Made by a program: the position numbers and the translations under genes. The notes beneath the pieces were generated by a model. It was given only the letters and a program-made list of their open reading frames with translations, was not told the DNA's origin and did not search any database. Positions 16,825-25,635 of a DNA stretch of 64,000 bases are shown here, piece after piece. Origin of the DNA: Fimbriimonas planktonicus (lineage in GTDB: Bacteria; Armatimonadota; Fimbriimonadia; Fimbriimonadales; Fimbriimonadaceae); assembly GCA_965234685.1 (NCBI GenBank), contig OZ248539.1, forward strand, positions 2,294,001-2,358,000, read 5' to 3'. Each line of letters starts with the position of its first letter. Within the stretch, counting starts at the first letter, position 1.

Positions 16825-16858
16825 TGGAGCCCCGCCGAACTAGCTCGGCGGGGCTCCA
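16825..16858. terminator. Bidirectional hairpin terminator between convergent genes
   Basis: TGGAGCCCCGCCGA (16825-16838) pairs perfectly with TCGGCGGGGCTCCA (16845-16858). It lies between the RNHCP gene (plus) and the pilin-like gene (minus). The T tract is modest (TAACTTTT downstream on plus). Confidence 0.8.
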
Positions 16859-16878
16859 AGTAACTTTTCTAACCCAAA

Positions 16879-17796
16879 TTACTGAGTCGCGCCGGCGTAG
16901 AGCTTGATGAAGGCTACGTTGCCGACCGTTCCATCGATCGTGCGGACTTCATAGACCTGCCCGATGTTCTGGGATCGTGCCGATCCGTCAGCGGCTGCAT
17001 AAGTGGACTGTCCTGCTTGTCCGACGGTGAAGACATTTGTCTTTCCGCCGCCCCAGCCGCCCGAAGTGTTCTTTCGGCCCCAAGGTCCGGTGTAAACCGT
17101 TCCGGTCCAGCTCGATGGCGTGTAAGCCGTGAAGACTGCCGGCGTGGTTGCCGTTCCCTGAACGAAGGTCGAAGCACCTGGCGTGGTCAAGAAGCCCTGA
17201 TCGTAGGCACCGGCATCGGAGACCATGATCTTGTTGGAAAGGTCCTCGATCGCCGTCTGCGAGAGAGATGGGAATGAGGCTCCGCCTTCAACGGCATAGC
17301 CGAACGGTCCGTCTACTCGTGCCGAACCGTAGGGGTTCGTCAGGAAGAACGGTGCCGCAATGTTGTTTGCGGCTTGGATAGCCGCTGCCGAAGGGACGAC
17401 GCCGAAGTAGTTCGACTGGGCAAAGGCTCGGGCCATGCCCGTTCCGCCTACGGCGCCTTCAAGTGGAGACGTGTAAATGTCTCGGTTCTTGGTGTATGGG
17501 AAAACCGATTCCGTCCAAGGAATGGCGCCCGCTGGCGTGGTCGTGGTAGTTGGCAGGAGGTTGAAGGTTGCTTGCTGGTTGGCTAGCGACTCGAAACGCA
17601 CGGCAAGGGCAAAGCTGTCGTCGTAGTCAGCTGAGTACTGCAGATGTGCGAGGCCAATCTGTTTGAGATTGCTTAGATTTGCGGCAGCCTTGGCGGCAGC
17701 CTTCGCTTGGGCGAACACCGGGAATAGGATCGCAGCGAGGATCGCAATGATTGCGATAACGACGAGCAGCTCAATCAGCGTGAAGGCTTTTTTCAT
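16879..17796 (-). CDS. Type IV pilin-like / DUF1559-type protein with prepilin cleavage motif
   Basis: 305 residues. The N-terminus is a class III prepilin signal: MKKAFTLIELLVVIAIIA with Glu5 of the mature helix, followed by FPVFAQAK, a block common in Armatimonadota and Planctomycetota pilin-like proteins. The C-terminal globular part ends in an AAADGSARSQNIG stretch resembling the usual H-x9-DG region, but the histidine is not seen. Such proteins are processed by PilD-type peptidase and exported by type IV pilus or type II secretion machinery, none of which is in the window apart from the secretin fragment at 6390. It stands as a single gene. Confidence 0.85.
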   Translation of the reverse strand: MKKAFTLIELLVVIAIIAILAAILFPVFAQAKAAAKAAANLSNLKQIGLAHLQYSADYDDSFALAVRFESLANQQATFNLLPTTTTTPAGAIPWTESVFPYTKNRDIYTSPLEGAVGGTGMARAFAQSNYFGVVPSAAAIQAANNIAAPFFLTNPYGSARVDGPFGYAVEGGASFPSLSQTAIEDLSNKIMVSDAGAYDQGFLTTPGASTFVQGTATTPAVFTAYTPSSWTGTVYTGPWGRKNTSGGWGGGKTNVFTVGQAGQSTYAAADGSARSQNIGQVYEVRTIDGTVGNVAFIKLYAGATQ

Positions 17797-18029
17797 GGTT
17801 ACTTCGATCAGCGCCCCTCAATTTGGCGGGCCCTGAAATGTGATGACGCCTTCGCGCGCCCGCTTTGTTAGGAACTTCTTAACAATTCCAGAGCGTCTTC
17901 AGGATTACCAATAGATTTATCATGAATTCGTTATATCCGCCATTGATTTATTAGCACCAGATATATCTAACTTCTGCAACTTTCGGACCGGTCAATATTG
18001 CATCACTCCGGCTACACTTCACTCAAGCC

Positions 18030-20255
18030 ATGATCACCTGCCTGGCCATTGCCTACTCCGCCGCCCAAACCAAGTTGGTAACGCCTTATACGCAGGTGTA
18101 CAAGCTGGAGGTCGTCGCGCCGGCGATTCCTTCTCTCAGAACCTTCGAGATGTTCGAAATGGCCATCGACGCCAAGGGAACATTTAATAACCCATTCGAT
18201 CCGCAAGATGCCGCCCTAGATTTGCTGGTCGAAAATTCGGAGCGGAAGTTCAGCGTTCCCGGCTTCTGGACGGCTCCGTTTGAACGACGACTAAACGGCG
18301 ATACCGAAGAACTCACCCGATCCGGCTCGCCGGGTTGGAAAGTCCGCTGGACTCCAACGGAGCCCGGGACTTACCAGGTTCGAGTTCGGTTCAAAGACCA
18401 AAACGACACTTTCCTCACGCCCGCCCAAACCGTTACCGTAAGCAAAGGCACCGGGCCCGGTTTCGTTGCCGTTGGCGGAAAAGACCCACGCTACTTTGTC
18501 CGAACGGATGGCAGATCCGTTTTCCCGATTGGTACGAATCTGTGCTGGGCTGGTCCGCGCGGGACGTACGACTACGATGACTGGCTCCCCAAGCTCTCCG
18601 CGAACGGGGCGAACTTCGGCCGCCTCTGGCTTTCGCCCGAGATCTTCACCTTCGGCATCGAGCGAAAAGGCAAAGCGGAGGAAGGGTTAGGGATGGGTCA
18701 ATTCGATCTTGGCAGGGCTTGGAAGATTGACTACGTCCTAGATTCCGCGGCTAAGAAAGGGATCGATATCAAGCTCTGCATTGATAGCTTCAACATCTTG
18801 CGCCAGCGGGACTCTTTTAACTATTGGGAACAGACGCCCCACAACCGCGATCACGGCGGGCCGCTGCGAATCTGGAGCGATTTTTGGACCGACGCCAAAA
18901 TGGACCGGCTCTACCAAAACAAGCTGCGGTACCTGGTCGCTCGGTACGGTGCGTACACCAACATGTTCGCGTGGGAGTTCTGGAACGAATGCGACATTAC
19001 AACCGACTTTGATCCCGTGACCGTCAAAAAATGGCACCAACGGATGTCGACCGTGTTACGGGGCCTGGACCCTTATAAGCACCTCCAAACCACAAGTTTC
19101 TCGTCTGCCACCGGCGTTCGAGAGATTGATGCCATGCCCGAACTGGACTACGTCCAAACCCACCACTATTCGAGTCCAGACATTGTCGGGACGATCATCA
19201 ATCAGCAAGTGAGAAAGGCCAGCCTCGACAAGCCACATTACGTAGGCGAAGTTGGCGCCGATTGGACGGGCCCACGCGGGGAGGAAGACCCGACCGGTCT
19301 TCAAATTCATGATCCAATGTGGGCATCCGTCGTCACCGGCGGAGCCGCAGCCGCAATGCCGTGGTGGTGGGACAACTTCATCGCTCCGAAAGACCTTTTC
19401 AAGCTGTTCAAGCCCGTTAGCGAGTTCACGAAGGGAATCAACTTCGCGGAAGAAGAGTTCCGCGTGACCCGACCAACGCTAGCTTTTGAATCCAAGCCGA
19501 AGGTTGCATCTTATCAAGACATCGAGATTTCGGGCGGACCGGAAGCCTGGGAACCCGCGCCGCAAAACCAGCCGCAGCGGGTCAAAATCTCCCGCACCGG
19601 AGCGGTTACCGGTAAAGTGCCGGTTTCGGGACTCTTACATGGTCAGCGGAACCATCCGACCTGGCACAATCCCGTCGCATTCTCCGTAAACTTCGAGCGC
19701 AAGACACGGTTCGAAGTAGATGTGCGTGGCGTGTCCGGCTATGGTGGTGGTCGCTTGGAAATCTGGGTGGACAACGAGCGCGTCGCCGCAAAACCGTTTT
19801 CCGCAGCAGAAAATGCGGTGGACGGCGCCATCGTCAAAAAGTACAACGGCAAGTACGGGGTGGACCTTTCGCCCGGAGTTCACTCCGTGGCGGTGCGAAA
19901 CAATGGCAACGACTGGATTCAAGTCTCGTACCGGTTCAAGGATGCCGTCAAACTGACAAAGCCCGCGATTGACGTCTGGGCATTGAACGGCCGCGACTAC
20001 TCGCTCCTATGGATGCGCCCGACCGGTCGAAGCTGGCGAGCGGTGATTGAGGAGAAGCGAAAGTTTGCGAAGTCGGCTCCCGCCGTGCTCGGCTTAAAGG
20101 GTCTAGCGCCTGGACAGTGGGAAGTTCAGTACTGGGACACTTGGACCGGCGAGATCTTCAAACGGGCAAATGTCTCGGTCAGTGCGAACGGAGCCGTTCG
20201 CATTCCCGTACCTAGCTTCGAGAAGGACCTTGCGATCCGAGTAAATCGCAAGTAG
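18030..20255 (+). CDS. Secreted glycoside hydrolase, DUF5060-like N-terminus and GH5-type TIM barrel
   Basis: 741 residues. After a short N-terminal hydrophobic stretch, residues ~20-140 form a beta domain like DUF5060 (FEMFE, FWTAPFERR, WKVRWTPTEPGTYQVRVRF), then a TIM-barrel at about 150-460. The clan-A catalytic pair is visible: acid/base Glu320 in EFWNE and nucleophile Glu407 in YVGEVGADW; aromatic subsite residues WWWDN follow. The C-terminal ~250 residues are beta-rich and may bind carbohydrate. It probably cleaves a beta-glycan; exact specificity cannot be read. A TACACT hexamer lies 11 nt before the ATG and there is no Shine-Dalgarno. nadB starts 10 bp downstream. Confidence 0.8.
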   Translation: MITCLAIAYSAAQTKLVTPYTQVYKLEVVAPAIPSLRTFEMFEMAIDAKGTFNNPFDPQDAALDLLVENSERKFSVPGFWTAPFERRLNGDTEELTRSGSPGWKVRWTPTEPGTYQVRVRFKDQNDTFLTPAQTVTVSKGTGPGFVAVGGKDPRYFVRTDGRSVFPIGTNLCWAGPRGTYDYDDWLPKLSANGANFGRLWLSPEIFTFGIERKGKAEEGLGMGQFDLGRAWKIDYVLDSAAKKGIDIKLCIDSFNILRQRDSFNYWEQTPHNRDHGGPLRIWSDFWTDAKMDRLYQNKLRYLVARYGAYTNMFAWEFWNECDITTDFDPVTVKKWHQRMSTVLRGLDPYKHLQTTSFSSATGVREIDAMPELDYVQTHHYSSPDIVGTIINQQVRKASLDKPHYVGEVGADWTGPRGEEDPTGLQIHDPMWASVVTGGAAAAMPWWWDNFIAPKDLFKLFKPVSEFTKGINFAEEEFRVTRPTLAFESKPKVASYQDIEISGGPEAWEPAPQNQPQRVKISRTGAVTGKVPVSGLLHGQRNHPTWHNPVAFSVNFERKTRFEVDVRGVSGYGGGRLEIWVDNERVAAKPFSAAENAVDGAIVKKYNGKYGVDLSPGVHSVAVRNNGNDWIQVSYRFKDAVKLTKPAIDVWALNGRDYSLLWMRPTGRSWRAVIEEKRKFAKSAPAVLGLKGLAPGQWEVQYWDTWTGEIFKRANVSVSANGAVRIPVPSFEKDLAIRVNRK

Positions 20256-20265
20256 GGCCGGGCAA

Positions 20266-21813
20266 ATGGACACTTACCAGTACGACTACATTGTCATCGG
20301 CAGCGGAATCGCCGGGCTCAGTTTTGCCATCAAGGTTGCCGAGCACGGTCGGGTTTGTGTCCTGACGAAGAGCGACATTACCGACAGCAACACTAAGTGG
20401 GCGCAGGGCGGCATCGCGGCCGCGGTCGGAGAAGCCGACTCTTGGGAGCTGCATGAGCAAGACACGCTCATCGCCGGCGCCGGACTTTGTGATCCCGAAG
20501 CGGTCCGATTCCTTGTTCAAAACGCTCCTCGAGCCATCGAATGGCTCGTGAATCTCGGCGCGGATTTTGATTCCAATGGCCGTGTGCTCGACCTCGGCCT
20601 AGAAGGCGGCCACAGCCGAAACCGAATTGTTCACACTGCCGACCGAACCGGTGCGGAAGTTGAGCGCGCGGTCGTCGCGTCCGTTCGGACGAATCCGAAC
20701 ATCACGGTGATCGAACGAGCGTTCGTGACGCACTTGTTGATACGCGATGGCGAGTGTACTGGCGTGGTTGCGAACATCGAAGATGTAGGCGAAGCGGCAT
20801 TCTCCTGCCGAGCCGTCATGCTGGCCACCGGCGGAAGCGGAAAGATTTACCAGCACACCACCAACCCTGCGGTTGCAACGGCGGATGGCATTGCCTTGGC
20901 AACCGAGGCTGGAGCAACCATCGCGCAGATGGAATTCATGCAGTTCCACCCGACCACGCTCTACCACCCGCAGATGCGGAGCTTCCTCATTACAGAGGCC
21001 GTTCGTGGTGCGGGAGCGACCTTGCGCAACCACCTTGGGCGGCGCTTCATGTACGACTATGACGAACGGCTAGAACTCGCCCCACGAGATATCGTCGCCC
21101 GCGCCATCGATTCAGAAATCAAGAAGCACGAAACATGGTGCGTCTATCTCGACCTCACCCACCTCGATCCGGCCCGTATTCACCACGAGTTCCCGACCAT
21201 CTACGAGCGCTTGCTGAGTATTGGAATTGAGATGGATAAGGAGTGGATCCCGGTGGTTCCGGCTCAACACTATTCCTGCGGTGGCGTGGTTACCGATCTT
21301 GATGGTCGCACGAGTTTGCCTGGACTGTATGCCAGTGGCGAAGTCGCTTGCACCGGGGTTCATGGCGCAAACCGCCTAGCCAGCAATTCGCTCCTGGAAG
21401 CAATGGTCTTTTCAGACGCGGCGGCTAGAGCGGTTCGGGACGAGCCATTCCGCAAACTCGGCGAAGGCGAGGCTCCTCCGTGTATTCACGAGACCGAAGC
21501 CATTCGGCTTCGTCGCGCTTTGCAGAAGATGATGACCCAGCACGTCGGCATCGTCCGAAACTTTGAGGGCCTGCGCGCCGCCGAAAAGATGATCGCAGAA
21601 ACGCTCCATCGGTACCACCAGTTACCTACCGCACCGTTCGCGCGGTACCCGGTGGAAAGCCGAAACGTGATGCTCGCCGCTCAGCACGTGGTGCGCGGAG
21701 CTCTGCTCCGAGACCGCAATATTGGGCTGCACTTCAACGAAGATCTATTGGCCGCGGAGTTTCAGAGTAGCGAGGCGGCGGAGCCCAAGCCGGAATCTCC
21801 GGCGCCCAAGTAG
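20266..21813 (+). CDS. nadB: L-aspartate oxidase
   Basis: 515 residues. NadB oxidises L-aspartate to iminoaspartate using FAD, the first step of de novo NAD synthesis, with quinolinate synthase NadA as partner (not in the window). Visible motifs: FAD dinucleotide-binding VIGSGIAGLSFAI (about 11-23), the succinate-dehydrogenase-family segment NTKWAQGGIAAAV, the active-site stretch EAVRGAGATLRN, HYSCGGVVTD, and the C-terminal FAD region GEVACTGVHGANRLASNSLL typical of NadB rather than fumarate reductase. Length is normal (E. coli 540). Its 3' end overlaps the converging gene at 21734 by 80 bp. Confidence 0.95.
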   Translation: MDTYQYDYIVIGSGIAGLSFAIKVAEHGRVCVLTKSDITDSNTKWAQGGIAAAVGEADSWELHEQDTLIAGAGLCDPEAVRFLVQNAPRAIEWLVNLGADFDSNGRVLDLGLEGGHSRNRIVHTADRTGAEVERAVVASVRTNPNITVIERAFVTHLLIRDGECTGVVANIEDVGEAAFSCRAVMLATGGSGKIYQHTTNPAVATADGIALATEAGATIAQMEFMQFHPTTLYHPQMRSFLITEAVRGAGATLRNHLGRRFMYDYDERLELAPRDIVARAIDSEIKKHETWCVYLDLTHLDPARIHHEFPTIYERLLSIGIEMDKEWIPVVPAQHYSCGGVVTDLDGRTSLPGLYASGEVACTGVHGANRLASNSLLEAMVFSDAAARAVRDEPFRKLGEGEAPPCIHETEAIRLRRALQKMMTQHVGIVRNFEGLRAAEKMIAETLHRYHQLPTAPFARYPVESRNVMLAAQHVVRGALLRDRNIGLHFNEDLLAAEFQSSEAAEPKPESPAPK

Positions 21814-23566
21814 GCCAATCCAGCTTCGCGGTGCAAGATCCGGTAGTTTCCGGCGTAAACCGAACCTCCGCAATTCCGAGGGCACTTGTCGTTGTGAGTT
21901 CAGAGAGATTTGTGATGGCTCGAAAATTGATCGGAGCACTCGACGAAAACGCGATTCCCTGATTTCTCAGTTGTAATGCTGACCAAGTGCACACAAGTCC
22001 AGATATATCTTTGACCATCGTGAATGCAGGATCGGCATAGGCGCGAATGGGCGATCGAAGAAGCATCACGAACGGGTCTGCCGCCTCGATGGGTCCTGGT
22101 GTTTTGGTATAGCCGTAGATCGTTTTTCGGACGTTCCACATCGGCTCCACGAGGTCCGACACGATGGTTCGGACCGCGGGGCTCGCTTGTTGGCGATTCT
22201 GCCAACGCAAGAATCCGCGATCGGCCGCAAGGCCGGCTTCGAACATCGCGGCGCTGAGCCTCCGTTCGGGCTCTGGGCAAAACGCTCCAGTGATCGCGGC
22301 GAAGGCACCCACTCTGCGATTGATTGCAGCATCTGGAGAAGAGAACTTCCAAGTCAGCCAGTCCTGCCCCCAGATAAGTCCGGTGAACAGCGAGTTCTCT
22401 TCCGAGGATGCACGCTTGGCGGAAACGAGGATTTGCGTCAAAAGGGCATGGGCAGATGCAATGTCTGCTCCCTGTCCGGATTCCAGAAACGGCAACTGGG
22501 TTTGCGTGCTCGGTTCGGCGGCAAAGTTGACCTGACTGAGAAACTCGGAGTAGGCCGACTCTGCCGTCTTTACGACTTCTGGATCGCGGGATGCGGGGAT
22601 TGCTTCGAACGCAAGCTCGGCGATGCTCGGGACATCAAGCGGCGAGACCGTCCCTGGCGGAGATGTCGTGGGCGACCCAATGGTCACCGGACGCCCTGTC
22701 GGAATTCGTTTGAGCGGAAACTGGACAATGAGCTCCTTTCCGATGAGCACTTCAACCGGCCCCAGCGGCCCGCGCGGGCTGATGCGCTCGGACTTGCTCA
22801 GCACTCGGACATTGAGTCCATCTAAGCGGGCAAGGAACAAGGGCGCGGGCAGAATCGCACCGGGCCGATCAAAGACCCAGGTCGCTTGAATCGAGTTGTT
22901 GTTCGCCCCTACTTTGGTTTGCAGGATTGCCGGAGCTGGCTGGACAAAGAGCCAAGAGAGCTTTTGGGCGGCGAGCTTAAGTTGCCCCAAGGACGCGGCC
23001 GAGTTTGTGCCCACAACGGCAGGCACCCGCCCGACCCGGACCCAACCTTTGCGAGGGGCGAGTTCAACGCTCCAATTTCCTGGTTTTCCCTTGATGGTAA
23101 TCGCGCCGGGCGTGTCTGGAAAGCCAAAAATGTACGCCGGTTGCTTCGGAGAGAAAGATAGGACGACCCACGAAACGGCCGGAGTTGGGACATCCTGCCG
23201 CACCGACCCTTCGGACCAAGTGAGATACGGTGCGCCGATGGCGGTGGAACCGAGGGTCACCTTTCCATCCGCAAACATGGAGAAGCCCGGAGCGGTGAGT
23301 GATATTTTGAACTTTGAAGGAGAATCGGGAGCTACTTTAAACCCGACCGTCTGCTCCATGTTCGAGCTTTTGAAGATCTTGCGCTCTTCAAGGGGTGCCG
23401 CAAACGATAGGAACTCAGAACCTTCCGACTCGATACCGTCGTTTCGAAACTTCACGAGGTCGTGGAACGGGGTTTTCCCGTAGCCGAATCGACCAAAGGG
23501 TTGTGCGGAAACCGTTCCCGCGAGGGCCAGACTAATAAATGCGAGAGCCGAGAATCTGGAAACCAA
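21734..23566 (-). CDS. Exported protein of unknown function
   Basis: 610 residues from the chosen TTG at 23566, which gives a clean signal peptide (MVSRFSALAFISLALAG then TVSAQ). The frame is open further upstream (to 23689) inside the preceding gene, but that part has no export signal. The mature part is beta-rich in its first ~350 residues, then helical (about 360-520), then a short beta segment; no known catalytic motif is seen. It overlaps the upstream gene by 35 bp, suggesting coupling, and its last 80 bp are antisense to the end of nadB. It is the last gene of the minus-strand row of exported proteins (21.7-30.6 kb). Confidence 0.75.
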   Translation of the reverse strand: MVSRFSALAFISLALAGTVSAQPFGRFGYGKTPFHDLVKFRNDGIESEGSEFLSFAAPLEERKIFKSSNMEQTVGFKVAPDSPSKFKISLTAPGFSMFADGKVTLGSTAIGAPYLTWSEGSVRQDVPTPAVSWVVLSFSPKQPAYIFGFPDTPGAITIKGKPGNWSVELAPRKGWVRVGRVPAVVGTNSAASLGQLKLAAQKLSWLFVQPAPAILQTKVGANNNSIQATWVFDRPGAILPAPLFLARLDGLNVRVLSKSERISPRGPLGPVEVLIGKELIVQFPLKRIPTGRPVTIGSPTTSPPGTVSPLDVPSIAELAFEAIPASRDPEVVKTAESAYSEFLSQVNFAAEPSTQTQLPFLESGQGADIASAHALLTQILVSAKRASSEENSLFTGLIWGQDWLTWKFSSPDAAINRRVGAFAAITGAFCPEPERRLSAAMFEAGLAADRGFLRWQNRQQASPAVRTIVSDLVEPMWNVRKTIYGYTKTPGPIEAADPFVMLLRSPIRAYADPAFTMVKDISGLVCTWSALQLRNQGIAFSSSAPINFRAITNLSELTTTSALGIAEVRFTPETTGSCTAKLDWPTWAPEIPAWAPPPRYSETPRPIDLR

Positions 23567-25574
23567 TACGGTTCGTTTGGCGGGACCAAATAAGTCCCAC
23601 TTCTCTCCAGCCGATGCTGTAGCCGAGAGTGACGAAGTAATCCAGGTACTGAGATTCATTGAATCGGTCGAAAGTGTATTGGTAGCCAAGCCGCCAGATT
23701 TTGCTCACGAAGTACGAAAGGTTTCCATAGAGCGTAAATCGATCGGCCTCGAGCGCTCGCAGACCATTAAAGTCTAGCTCGGTGCGCCCCAATCGGGCGA
23801 AGCCTTGAACGGACACGCGGTGATTGCCCAGCACCCGATCTTCGACGCCATCCTGGACGTAGTCGTAAGTTGTAGTCAGGCTCGCCCAGCGCGCGACCGG
23901 AGTAAAGAAGGTCGCGGTGCCGAGATAGCTCGTGCGGCCCCCGGTTCTGGAACTGTTGGCTTGTCGAACTTGGCCAGCTAGCCGAAGCGTACCGACGCCC
24001 GGCACCGCTAAAACACTGGATTGAAGCCGAGCATAGACGCCGCTGCTTTGATCAGTTGTTTCCAGCAGGCTATTCGACGTGGAGGCGGCGTTCACTCCGA
24101 TGTTCAGTTGGGCAGGAAGCTTCCCGACTTTGATGGGGTCCTTCTCGAGCGAAAGACCGTAATCTTGCGATGTGTACTTGAGACCGCGGAAAGTCTTGTT
24201 GAGGCTCCCGTTGAACTGGCCCTGAAAACCATTGAACTGGTTGGTAGCGCCAAACGAGCCGAAAGCGCTGTTGAAGCCGGGGCTCTGCGCTTGGAAGAAA
24301 GCATTGGCTCGGTCACCAATTTGCCAAGACTGCCGAGCGGAGGCCACCCAGTCGTTCCGTCCAAGCCCTTGCACGCCCACGGAACCGTCGAGCTCATCTC
24401 CCTTGTTCCAGTTGAGCTCATAGTCAAGGAACATGCCACGGCTGGCGACCGAGCTACGGCCGTAGAGCTCACCGGTTCGGAATCGGAACAGGCTTGTCTG
24501 CCCGGGCTTCACCGAGGTGAAGTACGGATAGTTGACGGTGAGCGAGTTGTTCCACATGCTCACAAACTGGTCGGTGACGAGAGGTGACTGGGACAGGGCA
24601 GACTGACTCAGCTCGTACATCGGCATCGACAGAACTTTTGTATCGCCGACGAATACTTCCGCCTTCTGGAACTGGACACCGCGGTTTGGAAATACGACCG
24701 CCTTCTTGGCCCGGATCGTGCTCGGAGAGACTTCGAGTTCTTGGAAGCGCGTACGTTCCGGATCAAAGGTCTTTGGATTGACAAACTTTAGTTTCCCAAA
24801 TTGAATTTCGACCGGGACAACTCGTTGACGGATCTCTGCCAGCTTCCAACCCTCTTCGCCATCGCTTTCCATGAACGACAGCCCATGTCCGTTCCACATG
24901 ACAGTCTCCCAACTGCTGCTCGGCATCGCGGTAATGCCCTGGCCCGTGCGCTGATTGAGCTGCATGTACAGCTCTTCAAACACCTGATCGATCTTTCCGT
25001 GGCGAAGGCGCGCGTTTTTGGCTCGGACGATGTAGTTGCCGGAGTCGATCTGGACGTCGTCCGCTTTGATCAGAATGTCGCGGTACCGGACGCTCACGCC
25101 TTGATCTGGCGTAGTGGCGGAAACGAACCGACTGTCAGCGGTGTACTCAAGGAAGCCATCGCTATAGACTTCGATGTATTCCTGCGCTGATGAGAGTTGG
25201 CTTCGATCGGCGACAAGCTCAACTTGTAGCGTTGCTGGTGGGACATTTCCAGCCAATGCGGAGGCCGAGATGGTGACGAGGCCGGGGAGATTGCCCGCAA
25301 TGTAGACGGCATTAACGACGCCGCGCTGGGTTGGGACACTGTCCTGCCGAAATCGGCCCTGACTCGCGGTGAAGTTCACCAGCGTTCCGTCGGGAACAAC
25401 GGAGCCGTTAGCGCTGCGCACGATCGCGGTGATGGTAACGGTGCTTCGACCGTCGGCGGCGCTGCGTAGCGGAAAGCTTGAAAGTTGAATGCCCTGTTGC
25501 GCGGACGCAACACTAGCGAGAGACGCGAGAAGCAGCGCCGATGCCAGGATTCGATGTTGGTGCCGCAGGAGCAT
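23532..25574 (-). CDS. Outer-membrane beta-barrel-like protein with N-terminal invasin/Big-1-like Ig domain
   Basis: 680 residues. Signal peptide about 1-25 (ALLLASLASVASA). Residues ~30-120 read like an invasin/intimin Big-1 domain (ADGRSTVTITAIV, VPDGTLVNFTASQGRF). A middle part (about 130-330) resembles OstA/LptA-like beta-jelly-roll repeats (ADDVQIDSGNYIVRAKNARL). The C-terminal ~330 residues alternate polar and hydrophobic residues like a beta-barrel and end in tyrosine (GFQILGSRIY), as expected for a BAM substrate. It may be an LptD-related or adhesin-like outer membrane protein; the combination is unusual. It overlaps the next gene and follows a strong hairpin. Confidence 0.7.
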   Translation of the reverse strand: MLLRHQHRILASALLLASLASVASAQQGIQLSSFPLRSAADGRSTVTITAIVRSANGSVVPDGTLVNFTASQGRFRQDSVPTQRGVVNAVYIAGNLPGLVTISASALAGNVPPATLQVELVADRSQLSSAQEYIEVYSDGFLEYTADSRFVSATTPDQGVSVRYRDILIKADDVQIDSGNYIVRAKNARLRHGKIDQVFEELYMQLNQRTGQGITAMPSSSWETVMWNGHGLSFMESDGEEGWKLAEIRQRVVPVEIQFGKLKFVNPKTFDPERTRFQELEVSPSTIRAKKAVVFPNRGVQFQKAEVFVGDTKVLSMPMYELSQSALSQSPLVTDQFVSMWNNSLTVNYPYFTSVKPGQTSLFRFRTGELYGRSSVASRGMFLDYELNWNKGDELDGSVGVQGLGRNDWVASARQSWQIGDRANAFFQAQSPGFNSAFGSFGATNQFNGFQGQFNGSLNKTFRGLKYTSQDYGLSLEKDPIKVGKLPAQLNIGVNAASTSNSLLETTDQSSGVYARLQSSVLAVPGVGTLRLAGQVRQANSSRTGGRTSYLGTATFFTPVARWASLTTTYDYVQDGVEDRVLGNHRVSVQGFARLGRTELDFNGLRALEADRFTLYGNLSYFVSKIWRLGYQYTFDRFNESQYLDYFVTLGYSIGWREVGLIWSRQTNRIGFQILGSRIY

Positions 25575-25596
25575 GAGGGCCTATGAGATAGACGAA

Positions 25597-25626
25597 GGCC
25601 GCGCGACGGAAGTACGTCGCGCGGCC
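25597..25626 (-). terminator. Strong hairpin between two exported-protein genes
   Basis: GGCCGCGCGACG (25597-25608) and CGTCGCGCGGCC (25615-25626) form a perfect 12 bp stem with a six-base loop. It lies just after the stop of 25636-28461 and before the start of 23532-25574 on the minus strand. The T tract is poor (TTCGTCT), so it may be a partial terminator or mRNA-stabilising stem. Confidence 0.6.
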
Positions 25627-25635
25627 ACAGTTTTC

